From Lysobacteraceae bacterium (GTDB lineage Bacteria > Pseudomonadota > Gammaproteobacteria > Xanthomonadales > Rhodanobacteraceae): a stretch of DNA of 37,719 bases. How positions within the stretch are numbered: the stretch's first letter is position 1; each line of letters opens with the position of its first letter. The notes below the pieces were generated by a model. It did not search any database. It had not been told where the DNA came from and was given only the letters and a program-made list of their open reading frames with translations. The DNA lies in assembly GCA_018969845.1 (NCBI GenBank), contig JAGWXP010000004.1:1-37719 (forward strand), read 5' to 3'. The position numbers were made by a program, and so were the translations under genes. Positions 1 to 8,589 of this stretch are shown piece after piece.

Positions 1-150
1 TGTACCGACCCTGCACGGTAGATGACGCATGTGTCCCGCCTGACCCGCAAGAAGAAATAAGGCCTGCCGTTCGCGGGACGGTGTGCCCGGATGACTGCGG
101 CTGCGGAGAGCGGCAGGGAGATAAAAATACTGCGCCGGCGCATTCCGGAT
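1..150. other. left-edge stretch, no supported gene
   Basis: The first 150 bases hold no gene that can be supported. Frame 1 on the plus strand reads only six codons to a TAG at 19-21, which could be the tail of a gene lying to the left, and a second short in-frame stretch ends at TAA 58-60. Neither has enough length to identify. The segment then runs into the end of the minus-strand aldolase-like gene. No clear terminator hairpin with a T-run is visible. Confidence 0.3.
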
Positions 151-711
151 TCAGGGCAGCGTACCCACCAGCCGCGCGATGCAGGCAGTGCGGGCCGACA
201 TCTCCAGCGAGCAGGTCCACTTGTAGGCGCGATCGAGGGTTTCTCCCCAGGCGTACACGCCGTGGCCGCGCACCACCGCGATGGGATGTTCCACCAGGGT
301 CTCCGCCACCCGTCGCGGCGATTCGCTCACATATTCGGCATAGGGGATGTCGAGTACCGGCACCCGCGGAAAATAACAGCTGCCCTCGAAATCCACCGGC
401 ACGAAATCCTCGCCGTCCAGGGTGAGCGCCACGCTATGGGGGCCGTGGCTGTGCAGCACGGCACGCGCTCGCGGGTTGCTCCGGTATACGGCGAGATGCA
501 GCGGTGCATCCAGGGAAGCGCCCTCACCGGGCTTGCCGGCGGCGGGGCAGCGGATGAGGGCGGCGGCGCTCAGGGTGTCGGCGCAGGCGCCGCTGGGCGT
601 CACCCATACGCTGTCGCCGTCGCGCACCGAAGCGTTGCCGCTGTGGGAATCGTTGAGGCCGTACTGCCGGAGCCAGCGGTAGTATTGGACGAGATCTTCC
701 AGTGGGTTCAT
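151..711 (-). CDS. class II aldolase/adducin family protein
   Basis: A 186-residue protein of the class II (zinc-dependent) aldolase/adducin fold, the family of L-fuculose-1-phosphate aldolase and methylthioribulose-1-phosphate dehydratase. Family motifs are visible in order: SGNASVR near residue 24, TPSG near 38, a HSHGPH metal-ligand segment near 88-93, and VRGHGVYAWG near 148-157 with the third ligand His. The acidic residue that acts in FucA lies four residues before a conserved His; here that place is Asp (segment LDAPLH) instead of Glu. The protein is somewhat shorter than FucA (about 215 residues). Substrate cannot be told from sequence; MtnB-like and sugar-phosphate aldolase roles are both possible, and no methionine-salvage partner gene adjoins it. 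It is the last gene of a minus-strand pair with cpdA, 83 bases downstream of it. Confidence 0.8.
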   Translation of the reverse strand: MNPLEDLVQYYRWLRQYGLNDSHSGNASVRDGDSVWVTPSGACADTLSAAALIRCPAAGKPGEGASLDAPLHLAVYRSNPRARAVLHSHGPHSVALTLDGEDFVPVDFEGSCYFPRVPVLDIPYAEYVSESPRRVAETLVEHPIAVVRGHGVYAWGETLDRAYKWTCSLEMSARTACIARLVGTLP

Positions 712-794
712 GGCGCTGGTATCCGTTGCCTGGGCGGCATCTTAGCAAGAGCGATGAGGACCATGAGTCAGGATTACTCTGGCAGATTCACAGC

Positions 795-1559
795 TCACGC
801 CTGTGCAACCCATTCCACCCGGGTATCAATGCCACCGTCGCCGTGCAGCGTCAGCCAGCGCATGGCCGGGGGCCGGGTATCCAGCGCAAAGTCCCGGGAG
901 CCGGGCCGGAACTGGATGCAGCTGGAGGGGGTGCCCAGCAGCCGCACACCGCGGCGTTGCGACTCGTGGAGCTGATGCACATGCCCCCAGATCACGCCGC
1001 GTACCTTGTCGCTGGCATCCAGCGCGGCAAAGAAATCGTCGGCGTTGTCCAGGGCAATGTGATCCAGCCAGGCGCTGCCCATGGGCAGCGGGTGGTGGTG
1101 CAGGGCCACGAGGATGTGCGGCTCTGGTGACTGCGCGAGCGCCTCCGACAGCAGGCGCAGTTCGCGGGCTTGCAGATGGCCGCCGTCGCTGCCCGGCATC
1201 TGCGTATTGAGCAGCACGATGCGCCAGTTTCCCAGCGTCTGCGTGCCGCCAACGCGCAGGCCGCTGTCCGCGAGGATGCGGAAGCCCGGGTAGGCATCGT
1301 GGTTGCCGGCGATGCAGGCCACCGGCACGGCCAGCTGTGGCAGCATCGCGGTGAGTGCGCGATAGCCGGCCGGAGATCCGTCGTGCACCAGATCGCCGGT
1401 GAGCAACACCAGGTCGGGCGGAGGGCGGAGCCGCGCCGCAGCCAGCACCGTCTGCAGCGTATACCGCGTGTTGATACCGTGCAGCCGGCCCTCGGGGTCC
1501 GCGAACAAATGAGTGTCGGTAATCTGCAGCAGGTGCAGCGGAGTAGAATCAGCCATCAT
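795..1559 (-). CDS. cpdA: 3',5'-cyclic-AMP phosphodiesterase CpdA-like metallophosphatase
   Basis: A 254-residue calcineurin-like phosphoesterase of the CpdA/GpdQ class, expected to hydrolyse cyclic nucleotides (cAMP in the named family) in the cytoplasm with a binuclear metal centre. All five metal motifs are visible: DTH in ITDTHLF (about residue 14), LTGDLVHDG (about 54), AGNHD (about 84), LVALHHHP (about 151) and GVIWGHVHQ (about 189). Length matches CpdA of about 270 residues. The start is the first of two adjacent ATGs at 1559; the divergent O-methyltransferase starts only 26 bases away, so the two promoters must overlap. A role in lowering cAMP is known for the family and inferred here; GpdQ-like glycerophosphodiesterase activity is the main alternative. 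Confidence 0.85.
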   Translation of the reverse strand: MMADSTPLHLLQITDTHLFADPEGRLHGINTRYTLQTVLAAARLRPPPDLVLLTGDLVHDGSPAGYRALTAMLPQLAVPVACIAGNHDAYPGFRILADSGLRVGGTQTLGNWRIVLLNTQMPGSDGGHLQARELRLLSEALAQSPEPHILVALHHHPLPMGSAWLDHIALDNADDFFAALDASDKVRGVIWGHVHQLHESQRRGVRLLGTPSSCIQFRPGSRDFALDTRPPAMRWLTLHGDGGIDTRVEWVAQA

Positions 1560-1585
1560 CGGGGAAACAAGCGGCGGTGGCAGCC

Positions 1586-2251
1586 ATGTCCAATCGTACC
1601 ATCTCCATGAGCGACCGGCTGTATGACTACCTGCTGCAGGTGTCTCTGCACGAGCCGCCCATCCTCAAACGCCTGCGCGAGGAGACCGCCAGGCATCCAC
1701 AGGCGCGGATGCAGATCTCCCCGGAACAGGGCCAGTTCATGCGCATGCTGGTGCAGATGATGGACGCGAAACGCTGCATCGAAGTGGGCGTGTTCACCGG
1801 CTACAGCAGCCTGTCCGTGGCGATGGCGCTGCCGGATGAAGGCCGCATCATCGCCTGCGATGTCAGCGAGGAATTCACTGCCGTGGCGCGGCGTTACTGG
1901 CAGGAGGCGGGCGTCGACCGGAAAATCGATCTGCGCCTGGCGCCCGCAGTGGGCACCCTGGACAAGATGCTTAACCACGGCGAACAGGGCCGTTATGATT
2001 TCGCTTTCATCGACGCCGACAAGGGCAATTATCTCAACTACTACGAACGCATCCTCAAGCTGCTGCGTGCCGGCGGGCTGATGGCGGTGGACAATGTGCT
2101 GTGGAGCGGCAGCGTCATAGACAAGCGGGACAAGAGCGAGGATACCGTCGCCATCCGTGAGTTCAATGCGGCGCTCCACAAGGACAAGCGCATTGATTTG
2201 TCCCTGGTGCCCATCGGCGACGGCCTGACGCTGGCGCGCAAGCGCTTTTGA
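1586..2251 (+). CDS. class I SAM-dependent, cation-dependent O-methyltransferase
   Basis: A 221-residue methyltransferase of the caffeoyl-CoA/catechol O-methyltransferase family. The SAM-binding motif I region reads CIEVGVFTGYSS near residue 58, followed by the acidic FAFIDADKGNYLNYY segment near 136-150, whose Asp residues bind the divalent cation, and DNVLWSG near 168. It transfers a methyl group from SAM to a hydroxyl of a small aromatic acceptor; the natural bacterial substrate is not evident. I chose ATG 1586; an in-frame GTG at 1577 would add three residues and neither has a strong ribosome binding site. It is divergent from cpdA and convergent with ilvE, so it is probably a single-gene unit. 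Its SAM use makes a link with ahcY, 1.6 kb away, conceivable but unproved. Confidence 0.88.
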   Translation: MSNRTISMSDRLYDYLLQVSLHEPPILKRLREETARHPQARMQISPEQGQFMRMLVQMMDAKRCIEVGVFTGYSSLSVAMALPDEGRIIACDVSEEFTAVARRYWQEAGVDRKIDLRLAPAVGTLDKMLNHGEQGRYDFAFIDADKGNYLNYYERILKLLRAGGLMAVDNVLWSGSVIDKRDKSEDTVAIREFNAALHKDKRIDLSLVPIGDGLTLARKRF

Positions 2252-2285
2252 GGTATTCGCCGGTACGCGCGGCGGGGAATGCGGA

Positions 2286-3209
2286 TCAGTTCACCGGTTC
2301 CAGCCAGCCGTGTTTGTCCTGGGTGCGGCCGTCGAACAGGCCGAAGAACATATCCTGCAGCCTGCGTGTGACCGGGCCGGGTTTGCCGCTGCCCACCGGC
2401 TTGCCGTCCACCGTGCGGATGGGCGTGATCTCGGCAGCGGTGCCGCACATGAACAGCTCGTCGGCCAGATAGAGATATTCGCGCGGCAGTTCGCGCTCGG
2501 TTACGCTCATGCCGGCGTCCCGGGCCAGGGTCATGATGGAATGGCGGGTGATGCCGTTGAGGATGGCGGCGCTCACCGGCGTGGTGTGCAGCGCGCCGTC
2601 GAATACCAGGAACAGGTTTTCGCCGGCGCCCTCGCTCAGGAGTCCGTTGCTGGCCAGCGCGATGCCCTCGCCGAAGCCCAGCCGCCGGGCTTCGCGGGCA
2701 ATCAACTGGCCGGAAAGATAGTTGCCGCCGGCCTTGGCGCCGGCGGGGATGGTGTTGGGTGCGAAGCGCTGCCAGGAGGACACGCAGGCGTCAATACCTT
2801 GCTCGATCACGTCCTTGCCGAGGTAGCCGCCCAGTTCCCACGCACCCACCGCCACGTCAGTGGGCGCCTCCGCGCTCAGGCTCAGGCTCTGGCCGGCGCC
2901 GCGGAAGACGATGGGGCGGATGTAGGCTTTCTTGAGGCCGTTCACGCGTACCACCTCGCGACAGGCGGCGGTGAGCGTCGCCTGATCGTAGGGCATGGGG
3001 ATTTCGTAGATCTTGGCCGAGTTGGACAGGCGCCTGAGGTGGTCCTGGAGCCGGAAGATCGCCACGCCCTTGGGTGTGGGGTAGCTACGGATACCCTCGA
3101 AGACGGACGAGCCGTAGTGCAGCGCGTGGGCCATGACATGCACGGTGGCCTCGGCCCAGGGTTTGATCTTGCCGTTATGCCAGATATGCGGGGGGTATTG
3201 GGTGGTCAC
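2286..3209 (-). CDS. ilvE: branched-chain amino acid aminotransferase
   Basis: A 307-residue fold-type IV PLP aminotransferase that carries out the last step of leucine, isoleucine and valine synthesis using glutamate as amino donor. The N-terminus has the typical IWHNGKIKPWAEA start and HYGSSVFEGIRSY; the PLP lysine lies in IPAGAKAGGNYLSG (about residue 157); GLLSEGAGENLFLV and ELFMCGTAAEITPI are the expected cofactor-phosphate and substrate segments. Length equals that of the E. coli enzyme (309). It is convergent with the O-methyltransferase gene, 34 bases from its stop, and followed upstream by a 626-base gap, so its promoter should lie in 3210-3400. D-amino acid transaminase is a related alternative, but the EGIRSY and AAEITP motifs favour IlvE. 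Confidence 0.95.
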   Translation of the reverse strand: MTTQYPPHIWHNGKIKPWAEATVHVMAHALHYGSSVFEGIRSYPTPKGVAIFRLQDHLRRLSNSAKIYEIPMPYDQATLTAACREVVRVNGLKKAYIRPIVFRGAGQSLSLSAEAPTDVAVGAWELGGYLGKDVIEQGIDACVSSWQRFAPNTIPAGAKAGGNYLSGQLIAREARRLGFGEGIALASNGLLSEGAGENLFLVFDGALHTTPVSAAILNGITRHSIMTLARDAGMSVTERELPREYLYLADELFMCGTAAEITPIRTVDGKPVGSGKPGPVTRRLQDMFFGLFDGRTQDKHGWLEPVN

Positions 3210-3835
3210 AGGGGGTTTCCAGCAAGCGATGAAGGTTGCCGATACGGCAGGCGCCGGTTTTCAGCAGCCGTATTCTATCGTCTAAGCCGCCTGTGTTCCT
3301 ACCTTCCGCAACCGCGCTGCTCCTCAGGCCGTGGGGAAAGCCAAGTCCGCAGGCTGCGCCTTCAGAGCAGAGAAAGACCCCCGACGGTCCCTGGCGACAT
3401 ATTTTCGCCAAAACGGGGTGCATGGATGGCGCCGGGTTTGCGCGCGATGGCGCCGCGCAGTTTCGCATGCTGCGGTGCGCGCGGCGGCATGGTGGTGCCC
3501 GGCACTGCGGCCGTAGGCGCGGCAACCTGTTCCGCGACGCACCCCCGACGGGCCATGCGTCTGCGCCATTCACGCTTCTGCAACATATTCTCCATCTGGC
3601 GGCTGGGATCGGCAGTCTTGATTAACATGGCGGTGTTCCCCCGGTGTTTCACCGCGGACAATATCCGCCAGGCATGACGCGCAGGTGACAGCATCATGGA
3701 CATTGGATGAAGTTGGCGATGCCGCGTGTCCGCCGGCGCCGTATCTGGCACGGTGCCAGGAATCAGGCATGGACAAATGCCCCTGGCGGCAGCGAGGCGC
3801 TGTATCAGCAACCCCGCCTTGCAGGCAAGGATTGT
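3210..3835. other. 626-base gap with only a doubtful small reading frame
   Basis: This stretch separates ilvE from ahcY (both minus strand) and has no recognisable gene. The best candidate is a minus-strand frame from ATG 3628 to a stop at 3362, 88 residues, Arg/Pro/Ala rich, with a G-rich possible ribosome site (GGGGGAA) about eight bases before the ATG. Its start MLIKTADPSRQMENMLQKRE looks protein-like, but the rest is low-complexity and resembles nothing I know. Several longer antisense frames across the gap are composition artefacts of high GC. The ilvE promoter should be inside the left part. No tRNA, repeat or clear terminator was found. Confidence 0.35.
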
Positions 3836-5260
<1,425 letters not shown>

Positions 5261-5280
5261 TGGCGTAGCTCCGTTGAGTT

Positions 5281-5360
5281 GGAGGGCGCCGTTTCGGTAG
5301 TGGAACCCGAAAACCTGCCGAGCCTGATTCCGCAGTGCGGACTTGCAGCGCCCCTCGGCG
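5281..5360 (-). promoter_or_regulatory. SAH riboswitch in the ahcY leader
   Basis: Read on the minus strand, the leader carries the conserved core CCGAGGGGCGCTGCAAG (5358-5342), a hairpin CCGC-ACT-GCGG (5340-5330), the second core TCAGGCTCGG (5327-5318) and a 3' GCGCCC block. P1 forms between GCCGAG (5359-5354) and CTCGGC (5322-5317). The pseudoknot forms between GGGCGC (5353-5348) and GCGCCC (5289-5284), which lies just before the ribosome site at about 5270. These elements and their order match the S-adenosylhomocysteine riboswitch class known before ahcY in beta- and gammaproteobacteria. In that class, ligand binding turns the downstream gene on. The class assignment is by eye from conserved core and pairing, which I regard as strong. 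Confidence 0.92.
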
Positions 5361-5531
5361 GGAGAGGTGATTAGGTCACGTTATGCCGCGCCGTTTACGG
5401 CGTCGGCCTGAATGCGACCTGGGGTAATTATATCGCTTATTCGCGATGGAAGGATGAATACTTGTGCTACGCCTTGCGCCCGGGCAGGATGCCCGCATCT
5501 CGTCCGTGCAGATTATCCCGGAGTCTCGCTC

Positions 5532-5726
5532 ATGCTGACCTTCATCCTCTGGCTGTTGCTGCTGGTGTTCTGCTGGCCGCTGGCACTGCTGGCGCTCATT
5601 CTCTATCCGCTGATCTGGCTGATCCTGCTGCCGTTTCGCCTGGTCGGCATTGCGGTGGAGGGCGTGTTCGCGTTCCTGCACGCGCTGATCATGCTGCCGG
5701 CAAGGGTGTTGCGGGGCAAGCCGTGA
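5532..5726 (+). CDS. small hydrophobic membrane protein
   Basis: A 64-residue protein made almost wholly of hydrophobic residues: one long helix at about 2-34 (rich in Leu, with Trp and Pro) and a second at about 36-57, ending in a short basic tail RVLRGKP. This pattern fits a two-helix inner-membrane hairpin or a re-entrant segment. The ATG at 5532 was chosen because residues upstream in the same frame are polar and run through the ahcY leader region. It is divergent from ahcY and convergent with uup, whose stop is 4 bases away. I recognise no characterised family. The strong codon bias (mostly G/C third positions, CTG-rich) supports it being a real gene. Confidence 0.65.
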   Translation: MLTFILWLLLLVFCWPLALLALILYPLIWLILLPFRLVGIAVEGVFAFLHALIMLPARVLRGKP

Positions 5727-5730
5727 CGCG

Positions 5731-7602
5731 TCAGCCTTCCAGTTCCTGCCAACGCTTGTAGGCCGCGTCCAGTTCGGTCTGCAGCGCGGTGAGGGTCTGG
5801 TTTGCAGCCATGATCGACACGCTGTCCTGCTTGAAGAACGCCGGATCGTGCATGGCCTGCGTGCGCGTGGAGATTTCGTTTTCCAGCGCCTCAATGCTCG
5901 CCGGCAATAATTCGAGTTCGCGTGCATCCTTGTAGCTGAGTTTGCGTTTTGCGTTGGGCCCGTCGTTTCGGCGCGGGTTGGCATCCGCAGTCGGCTTGCG
6001 CTCGTCGTGTGCGGCCGATGGCGCGGGCGGTTTTCGTTGTGCCAACCAATCGCTGTAGCCGCCGACATACTCGCCGACGTGCCCGCCGCCTTCGAGCACC
6101 AACGTGCTCGTTACCACATTGTCGATGAATTCGCGATCATGCGAGACCAGCAGCAAGGTGCCGCGATATGCGCCGAGCAGGTCTTCGAGCAGTTCCAGCG
6201 TCTCGACGTCGAGATCGTTGGTCGGCTCGTCCAGCACCAGCAGGTTCGACGGCTGCGCGAACAGTTTGGCGAGCAACAGGCGATTGCGTTCGCCGCCGGA
6301 CAGGCGCGTGATCGGCGCGCGTGCGCGTTCGGGCGCGAACAGGAAATCCTGCAGGTAACCGAGCACGTGTTTGCGCTGGCCGTCGAGTTCGATGTATTCG
6401 CGGCCTTCGGCGACGTTGTCGAGCGCATTCCAATCCTCGCGCAAGGCGGCCCGATGCTGATCGAAATAGGCGATCTCGAGTCCGGTACCGAGTTCGATTT
6501 CGCCCTGTTGCGGCGTAAGCTTGCCGAGCAGAAGCTGCAAAAGTGTACTTTTCCCGGAACCGTTCGGGCCGATGATGCCGACGCGATCGCCGCGCAGAAT
6601 CGTCGTGGAGAAATCGTGCAGGAGCAGCTTGCCGTTCCAGGCGAAGTCGACGTGTTTCGCCTCGATGACTTTCTTGCCGGATGCCTGTGCGGTCGCCAGC
6701 GTCATCTTCGCCGTGGCGGCAACCTCGCGCCGCTCCGCACGCTCGCGCCGCAGCGACTTCAGCGCACGCACACGGCCCTCGTTGCGCGTGCGCCGAGCCT
6801 TGATGCCCTGGCGGATCCAGACCTCCTCCTGCGCGAGCTTCTTGTCGAACAGCGCGTTCGCCTGTGCTTGCGCGTGCAGGCGTTCTTCGCGTCGGCGCAG
6901 GTAATTGTCGTAGTCGCCAGGCCATGCGCTGACCTGGCCACGGTCGATTTCGACAATGCGCGTGGCCAGCGCACGCAGAAACGAGCGATCGTGCGTGACA
7001 AACACGATGCTGCCGGAAAAGCCGCGCAGAAACTCTTCCAGCCAGGCGATCGCCTCGATGTCGAGGTGATTCGTCGGCTCGTCGAGAAGCAGCACATCGG
7101 GCGCACGCACGAGTGCCTGCGCCAGCAGCACGCGGCGTTTCATGCCGCCCGACAGCGCGGCGAAATCGGTGGCTTCGGGCAGCTCCAGCCGGGTCAAGAT
7201 GTTCTGCACGCGCCGGTCGAGATCCCAGCCGTGTTGCGCTTCGATTTGCGCCTGCACCGCGCCGAGTGCGGCAAGATCGTGGCTGCCCAGCATGTGGTGG
7301 TACTGCGCGAGCAGGGCGCCGAGATCGCCCAGACCCGCGGCGACGACGTCGAACACGCTGCCGGCGGTATCCTGCGGCACTTCCTGGGCGAGTCGCGCGA
7401 TGCGCACGCCGTTCTGCACACGCACTTCACCGTCGTCGGGTTTGATCTCGCCGCCCAGCAGGCGCAAGAGGGTGGATTTGCCCTCACCGTTGCGGCCGAC
7501 GATGCAGACGCGCTCGTTCGCCTCGATCGCGAGATCGACGTGTTCGAGCAGCAGCGGGCCGCCGACGCTGTAGTCGAGGCGTTGGAGCTGGATCAGGGGC
7601 AT
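5731..7602 (-). CDS. uup: ABC-F ATPase Uup
   Basis: A 623-residue soluble protein with two ABC ATPase domains and no membrane segment. The first has Walker A GRNGEGKST (36-44) and signature LSGGMKRR followed by LLLDEPTNHLD; the second has GPNGSGKST (near 350), LSGGERNR and LVLDEPTNDLD. A linker rich in Arg/Lys/Glu joins them (the ABC-F arm region), and the last 80 or so residues form the charged coiled coil typical of Uup, which binds DNA in E. coli. Known roles of Uup are in ribosome/translation quality and in limiting precise transposon excision. The ATG at 7602 overlaps the end of the PIN toxin gene by 10 bases, so uup is probably read from the toxin-antitoxin promoter at least in part. 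Confidence 0.95.
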   Translation of the reverse strand: MPLIQLQRLDYSVGGPLLLEHVDLAIEANERVCIVGRNGEGKSTLLRLLGGEIKPDDGEVRVQNGVRIARLAQEVPQDTAGSVFDVVAAGLGDLGALLAQYHHMLGSHDLAALGAVQAQIEAQHGWDLDRRVQNILTRLELPEATDFAALSGGMKRRVLLAQALVRAPDVLLLDEPTNHLDIEAIAWLEEFLRGFSGSIVFVTHDRSFLRALATRIVEIDRGQVSAWPGDYDNYLRRREERLHAQAQANALFDKKLAQEEVWIRQGIKARRTRNEGRVRALKSLRRERAERREVAATAKMTLATAQASGKKVIEAKHVDFAWNGKLLLHDFSTTILRGDRVGIIGPNGSGKSTLLQLLLGKLTPQQGEIELGTGLEIAYFDQHRAALREDWNALDNVAEGREYIELDGQRKHVLGYLQDFLFAPERARAPITRLSGGERNRLLLAKLFAQPSNLLVLDEPTNDLDVETLELLEDLLGAYRGTLLLVSHDREFIDNVVTSTLVLEGGGHVGEYVGGYSDWLAQRKPPAPSAAHDERKPTADANPRRNDGPNAKRKLSYKDARELELLPASIEALENEISTRTQAMHDPAFFKQDSVSIMAANQTLTALQTELDAAYKRWQELEG

Positions 7603-8024
7603 GGGCGCAGCCGTTTCTGAAAATCCGCTGGCGTGAGGATCGGTATCGGAAATGCGTCGTGCAAAGCGTGCAGGTCCTTGTCGCCGCTGACGAGAAATCG
7701 TGCCTTGCCAACACGCGCCAAGTGCAGAAATGACAGATCGAATGGGTCGCGGCAGGCAGGAACCTTGGGCAGACGTCCCGGCATGCGCACGACTGCGGTG
7801 TAAGGCAGGTAATCGGAAAGCAATTCCTGCTGCTCATCCGCGCTGAGTCCGAATTTTGGATAAGCCAGCACGCGCATCAGCTCCTGCGCAGTCGTGGTAT
7901 CGACGAGCGGCACGCAGGCGCCGCCCTGCCACGCCTCACGCAGGCTCGCCGTTGTGCCGCCGCCGAACAACAGCGCGGACAGCACAACGTTGGTATCGAA
8001 TACGACGCGCGGAGCACCGTTCAT
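7593..8024 (-). CDS. PIN-domain toxin (putative TA toxin family, COG1569-like)
   Basis: A 143-residue PIN-domain ribonuclease candidate. The metal-binding acids expected of the fold are visible: VVFDTNVVLSALL (Asp near residue 10), the Glu in TAQELMRVL (near 48), CRDPFDLSFL (Asp near 95-98) and VSGDKDLHAL (near 116-118). The string FDTNVVLSALLFGG is typical of the family annotated as putative toxin component of a toxin-antitoxin system. Its ATG overlaps the stop of the antitoxin gene in an ATGA (8021-8024), a sign of translational coupling, and its own stop lies inside the first codons of uup. RNA target is unknown; in the PIN superfamily toxins often cut tRNA or mRNA. The start is fixed by the coupling; a longer in-frame extension upstream only shadows the antitoxin. 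Confidence 0.88.
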   Translation of the reverse strand: MNGAPRVVFDTNVVLSALLFGGGTTASLREAWQGGACVPLVDTTTAQELMRVLAYPKFGLSADEQQELLSDYLPYTAVVRMPGRLPKVPACRDPFDLSFLHLARVGKARFLVSGDKDLHALHDAFPIPILTPADFQKRLRPCP

Positions 8025-8314
8025 GCCTTGCGCTTGCGGCGCTGGTTCGGCTTGGCTTTGTATGCGGCCGGCATTTCTGCCACGCGCCGCCGTGCCCAAG
8101 TCACGGCAGCATCGACATCGGTCTGCGTCAATGCCAGTTCCGCGAGCTTTGCGCGTACCGCGTCGGCGCGCTGGATGCGTACCGGAGTCAGGATCAACTG
8201 GCCATTGCGTGCCTCGACATCGAAGTACTCGACCGGTCCGACCGAGGCCGTGGCGAGCTTGGGCAGGGTGAGCTGGTTTTTGGCGGTGAGTTTGGCGAGC
8301 ACGGTGCAGGTCAC
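8021..8314 (-). CDS. AbrB/SpoVT-like antitoxin
   Basis: A 97-residue protein whose N-terminus reads AKLTAKNQLTLPK, the beta-hairpin core of the AbrB/MazE swapped-hairpin DNA-binding fold. Residues about 25-45 complete that fold (FDVEARNGQLILTPV), and the basic helical C-terminus (TWARRR, NQRRKRKA) is suited to wrap the toxin. It precedes and overlaps the PIN gene, the standard antitoxin-first order. The frame opens with GTG 8314; a second GTG at 8302 would still keep the domain. There is no strong ribosome site. A perfect 17-base palindrome ends four bases before the start codon and is the obvious place for autorepression. PIN toxins pair with several antitoxin folds, and an AbrB type is well established (VapB). 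Confidence 0.85.
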   Translation of the reverse strand: MTCTVLAKLTAKNQLTLPKLATASVGPVEYFDVEARNGQLILTPVRIQRADAVRAKLAELALTQTDVDAAVTWARRRVAEMPAAYKAKPNQRRKRKA

Positions 8315-8317
8315 ATG

Positions 8318-8334
8318 AGTAAGGAATCCTTACT
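8318..8334. promoter_or_regulatory. perfect palindrome, candidate TA operator
   Basis: The 17 bases AGTAAGGAATCCTTACT form two eight-base arms (AGTAAGGA/TCCTTACT) around one central base. They begin four bases upstream of the antitoxin start codon. On the minus strand a TAAAGT hexamer that could be a -10 element overlaps the far end of the palindrome (8337-8332), so a bound antitoxin or toxin-antitoxin complex would block transcription. Position and symmetry are seen directly; the regulator is inferred. Confidence 0.6.
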
Positions 8335-8376
8335 TTACGCCAGAACGGCGCAGGCGTCCACAAACGCAAACAGGCG

Positions 8377-8516
8377 GTAGTGCCTCAGTTTCAAACTCCG
8401 TTCGCCCTGAGCGTAGCGCCGAAGGCGCGAAGTCGAAGGGCCAGCAGCGTTTCGACTCCGCTCGCTACGCGAGCTACGCTCAACGCGAACGGGTTAAATT
8501 CAAACTGAGACACTAC
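8377..8516. repeat. 140-base imperfect palindrome, MITE/REP-like element
   Basis: The left end GTAGTGCCTCAGTTTCAAA and the reverse complement of the right end GTAGTGTCTCAGTTTGAAT match at 16 of the first 19 positions. Similarity continues inward through CGTTCGCCCTGAGCGTAGC against CGTTCGCGTTGAGCGTAGC and into a GAAGTCGAA / GGAGTCGAA block. The whole unit could fold into one long hairpin with its tip near 8440-8450. It codes for nothing evident and lies between the divergent toxin-antitoxin and adenosine kinase genes. The CCCTGAGCGTAGC...GAAGTCGAAGGG core is of the kind found many times in intergenic DNA of proteobacteria, suggesting a non-autonomous element moved by a REP-type transposase. 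Copy number cannot be seen from one window. Confidence 0.7.
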
Positions 8517-8544
8517 CCTCTCCCGCCAGCAGGAGAGGGGGTAG
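8514..8544. repeat. small inverted repeat next to the palindrome
   Basis: TACCCTCTCC and GGAGAGGGGGTA flank an eight-base loop CGCCAGCA; eight pairs (CCCTCTCC/GGAGAGGG) are perfect. It abuts and shares bases with the right end of the 140-base palindrome, and an A-run follows it on the plus strand. Because it lies before the adenosine kinase and not after a gene, it is better read as a second repeat of the CCTCTCC-GGAGAGG type than as a terminator. Confidence 0.5.
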
Positions 8545-8589
8545 AAAAAATCTGCGACAATTCGCGCTTTGCTCCGACCGGAATATTGC

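Noticed and set aside
2310-3677. 455-codon plus-strand frame across ilvE and the following gap
   Set aside because: Antisense shadow of ilvE extended into the gap; repetitive Ala/Gly/Arg composition and no domain.
6007-7620. 537-codon open frame on the plus strand antisense to uup
   Set aside because: It mirrors uup in a frame kept open by GC-rich codons; it has no recognisable domain, whereas uup on the other strand has all ABC-F motifs.
8514-8550. Hairpin followed by an A-run read as a terminator
   Set aside because: It lies between divergent gene starts and the poly-A is on the wrong side for a rho-independent terminator of either gene.
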